Positions 62,528 through 64,000 of a DNA stretch of 64,000 nt are shown piece after piece. The stretch spans positions 1,302,001 to 1,366,000 of the forward strand of contig NZ_CP080999.1 in assembly GCF_019645855.1 (NCBI RefSeq), read 5' to 3'. The first letter of the stretch is position 1, and each line of letters begins with the position of its first letter. Below the pieces are notes generated by a model. That model saw only the letters and a program-made list of their open reading frames with translations. It had not been told where the DNA came from and did not search any database. Both the position numbers and the translations under genes were made by a program. The DNA is from Mycobacterium malmoense (GTDB lineage Bacteria; Actinomycetota; Actinomycetes; Mycobacteriales; Mycobacteriaceae).

Positions 62528-63381
62528 AGCTGAACCGGACAAGGCTCGTTACGGCGATCCCGTCGGTTCGCGGCGGCGCACTTCGGGAGCGGCCCGCGCG
62601 GGGCGACCGGGTCAAGCGAAGCGATTCAGGCCGACCGGGCGGGGGGACCTTGGCGGGAAAACCCTGTTCGTAACCAGGGCGGTTCGCTGGCAAAGCCGCG
62701 CCCGGGACCATGGAATGCGCGGGCCGGGGGGGCATTGAATCGGCGGCCCGGCCGCCCCAATGAAGTTCTCGGTTGGCATTTTGCAATCGGCGAGGAGCCG
62801 GGTGGGCTATCCTTTGTGATGCATCGCCGACGTGCGGCGACGCGACAAAACTCGATTGATTGGCTCGCGACCGGAACCCCGGGTAGGCTCGGCGAGCTCG
62901 CACCCTCTAATAAAGGGGCCGAGCCTACCCGGGGTTTCGGCCCCAGTCTGTTTGCCAGCCCCACGTGGATGCGTTACGTCGCGAACCGAATACCGCAAAA
63001 TTTAGTGACCGTTCCCGCTGCATCCGGGTTGCATCCGGGCACGAAGTGACAAATGGCGACGAAACATATCCGACGTTGGGAACCGGCCCAATTTAGCCGG
63101 CATCCGATTCGGCTCCGTGAGTGACACCGGGTGATACCGGGTGACAATTAGCGACATCGCCTCGCATCGGCGACGGCTCGGATGGTGCGTGGCGCAACCA
63201 TCCGGACGGGCACCGAACCGCGGCCATGGCCGGCGCACCGCGAGCTCGGCACGGGGCCATTTTCATGTCGTTGGGGAGCGGACCGCGAACCACACTGCAA
63301 AATGACATCGTGCTGACCGGGATATTCGCCTCCAAGCGGCTGGCAGCGTAGTGGGCTCGCCGCCGCCAAAGGACCGCTGAC
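62528..63381. other. 854-base noncoding region before the antiporter
   Basis: No gene is supported. It contains the long hairpin at 62877-62934 listed separately, a tandem gcatccggg pair at 63019-63038, and recurrent gtgacanntngcgac motifs near 63049 and 63141. The length, for a compact genome, suggests a regulatory RNA or a lost gene. Confidence 0.5.
62877..62934. repeat. long perfect inverted repeat (16 bp arms)
   Basis: CCCCGGGTAGGCTCGG (62877-62892) and CCGAGCCTACCCGGGG (62919-62934) are perfect complements with a 26-base loop. AA/TT at 62875-62876 and 62935-62936 extend the stem to 18 pairs, and after one mismatch CCG/CGG continue it. The stem lies mid-gap, over 400 bases from the nearest gene, so it is not a simple terminator of either neighbour. 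Confidence 0.9.
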
Positions 63382-64000
63382 GTGCAGGGATTCGGCTTCC
63401 ACACCCTGGCGCTGCTGACCGCGGTGGGTATCGCCGGTCCGCTGCTGGCCGCACTGCCGCGCCTGCGGATACCCGTGGTCGTCGGCGAGCTGATCGCGGG
63501 ACTCGTCATCGGCAAGACCGGGCTCGGGGTCGTCGACGTCGCCAACCCGACATTCCAGTTGTTGGCGAACATCGGCTTCGCGCTGGTCATGTTCGTCGTG
63601 GGCAGCCACGTCCCGGTCCACGGCAGCCAGCTGCGCTCGGCCGTGCCACTGGCGCTGGCGCGGGTGGCTCTGGGCGGCGTCGTCGCGGTGGCCCTCGGCA
63701 TCGGACTGGCGGCGGAGTTCGGCACCGGCCACGCGGCGCTGTACGCGGTCCTGATGGCCTCGTCGTCGGCGGCACTGGCATTGCCGGTGATCGACTCGCT
63801 GCGGCTGCACGGACCGCACGTGCTGTCCGTGACCGCGCAGATCGCCATTGCCGACGCCGCATGTATCGTCTTGCTGCCGTTGGTGATTGACGTCCAGCGG
63901 GCGCCGACGGCGGCGGTGGGTGCGCTGGCGGTCGCGGCCTGCGCCGGGGTGCTATTTGTGCTCTTGCGCGCGGTCGACGGCAGGGGCTGGCGACGGCGTG
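63382..64000 (+). CDS. cation/proton antiporter (CPA2/Kef-type), 5' part
   Basis: The frame runs open from a GTG at 63382 to the window end (206 codons seen). It encodes hydrophobic helices typical of monovalent cation/proton antiporters: FHTLALLTAVGIAGPLLAAL, PVVVGELIAGLVIGKTGLG, LLANIGFALVMFVVG and a segment ALYAVLMASSSAALALPVID, where the exchanger core would be. aaagga at 63368-63373 is the ribosome site. It may exchange K+ or Na+ for H+. The 3' part is outside the window. Confidence 0.82.
   Translation, partial: MQGFGFHTLALLTAVGIAGPLLAALPRLRIPVVVGELIAGLVIGKTGLGVVDVANPTFQLLANIGFALVMFVVGSHVPVHGSQLRSAVPLALARVALGGVVAVALGIGLAAEFGTGHAALYAVLMASSSAALALPVIDSLRLHGPHVLSVTAQIAIADAACIVLLPLVIDVQRAPTAAVGALAVAACAGVLFVLLRAVDGRGWRRR

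Overview
The window is GC-rich actinobacterial DNA. Gene order and protein content point to a slow-growing non-tuberculous Mycobacterium: nudC, mycoredoxin, uvrD2, whiB7, an ABC1-kinase gene, then homologues of the M. tuberculosis Rv3196-Rv3193c neighbourhood follow one another as in that genus. The species cannot be fixed from sequence alone.

Layout. (1) 1-12262 is conserved mycobacterial core. It includes the antibiotic-resistance regulator whiB7 with a classical leader (promoter, small upstream ORF, attenuator hairpin) and ends at an initiator tRNA gene. (2) 12263-34653 is a genomic island of about 22.4 kb bounded by a 44-bp direct repeat of the tRNA 3' part (12217-12260 and 34610-34653). 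A third, partial copy of the region just after the tRNA lies at 23230-23306, so the island looks like two elements in tandem. The left element carries a decayed recombinase, a truncated HigBA pair, an AbiE toxin-antitoxin pair, a XRE/ImmA metalloprotease regulator and a bacterial ubiquitin-like cassette (Ubl with a Gly-Gly-plus-tail end, E2-like protein, JAMM-E1 fusion, TGT-like protein) interrupted by an IS110-family element. The right element carries a broken Fic toxin, a frameshifted tyrosine integrase with an intact excisionase, a frameshifted HTH/replication-type gene, a frameshifted VapC, and then intact cargo: a zinc-hook SMC-like ATPase with a tiny partner, a Pnkp-like phosphatase and a large protein ending in an RNase-HEPN-like R-x4-H motif. 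(3) 34654-63381 is a hypoxia/redox region: an AEP primase-helicase (TOTE-like) gene, a P-type H+-ATPase, a HAD-HerA fusion, a GltD-like/NifJ/dihydroorotate-dehydrogenase-like operon, GAPDH plus PPK2, and a long minus-strand run made of aldehyde dehydrogenase, DUF779, alcohol dehydrogenase, transhydrogenase (pntAa-pntAb-pntB) and a HoxFUYH-type NAD-linked [NiFe] hydrogenase with its protease. Several DosR-like palindromes precede these units. (4) 63382-64000 is the start of a cation/proton antiporter gene.

How the genes work together. The hypoxia block forms a coherent redox module: pyruvate:ferredoxin oxidoreductase, a ferredoxin/NAD(P)H oxidoreductase, hydrogenase, transhydrogenase and alcohol/aldehyde dehydrogenases can all dispose of or recycle reductant when oxygen is short, while the P-type pump and PPK2 address proton and nucleotide/polyphosphate balance. 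The island is best read as a defence/mobile cargo island in which the mobility genes are decaying and the effector cassettes are kept. The most interesting candidates for a poorly described system are the ubiquitin-like cassette next to its XRE/ImmA regulator and the SMC-ATPase/Pnkp/HEPN cluster.

All calls come from reading the sequence and from memory of protein families. No database search or structure prediction was run.
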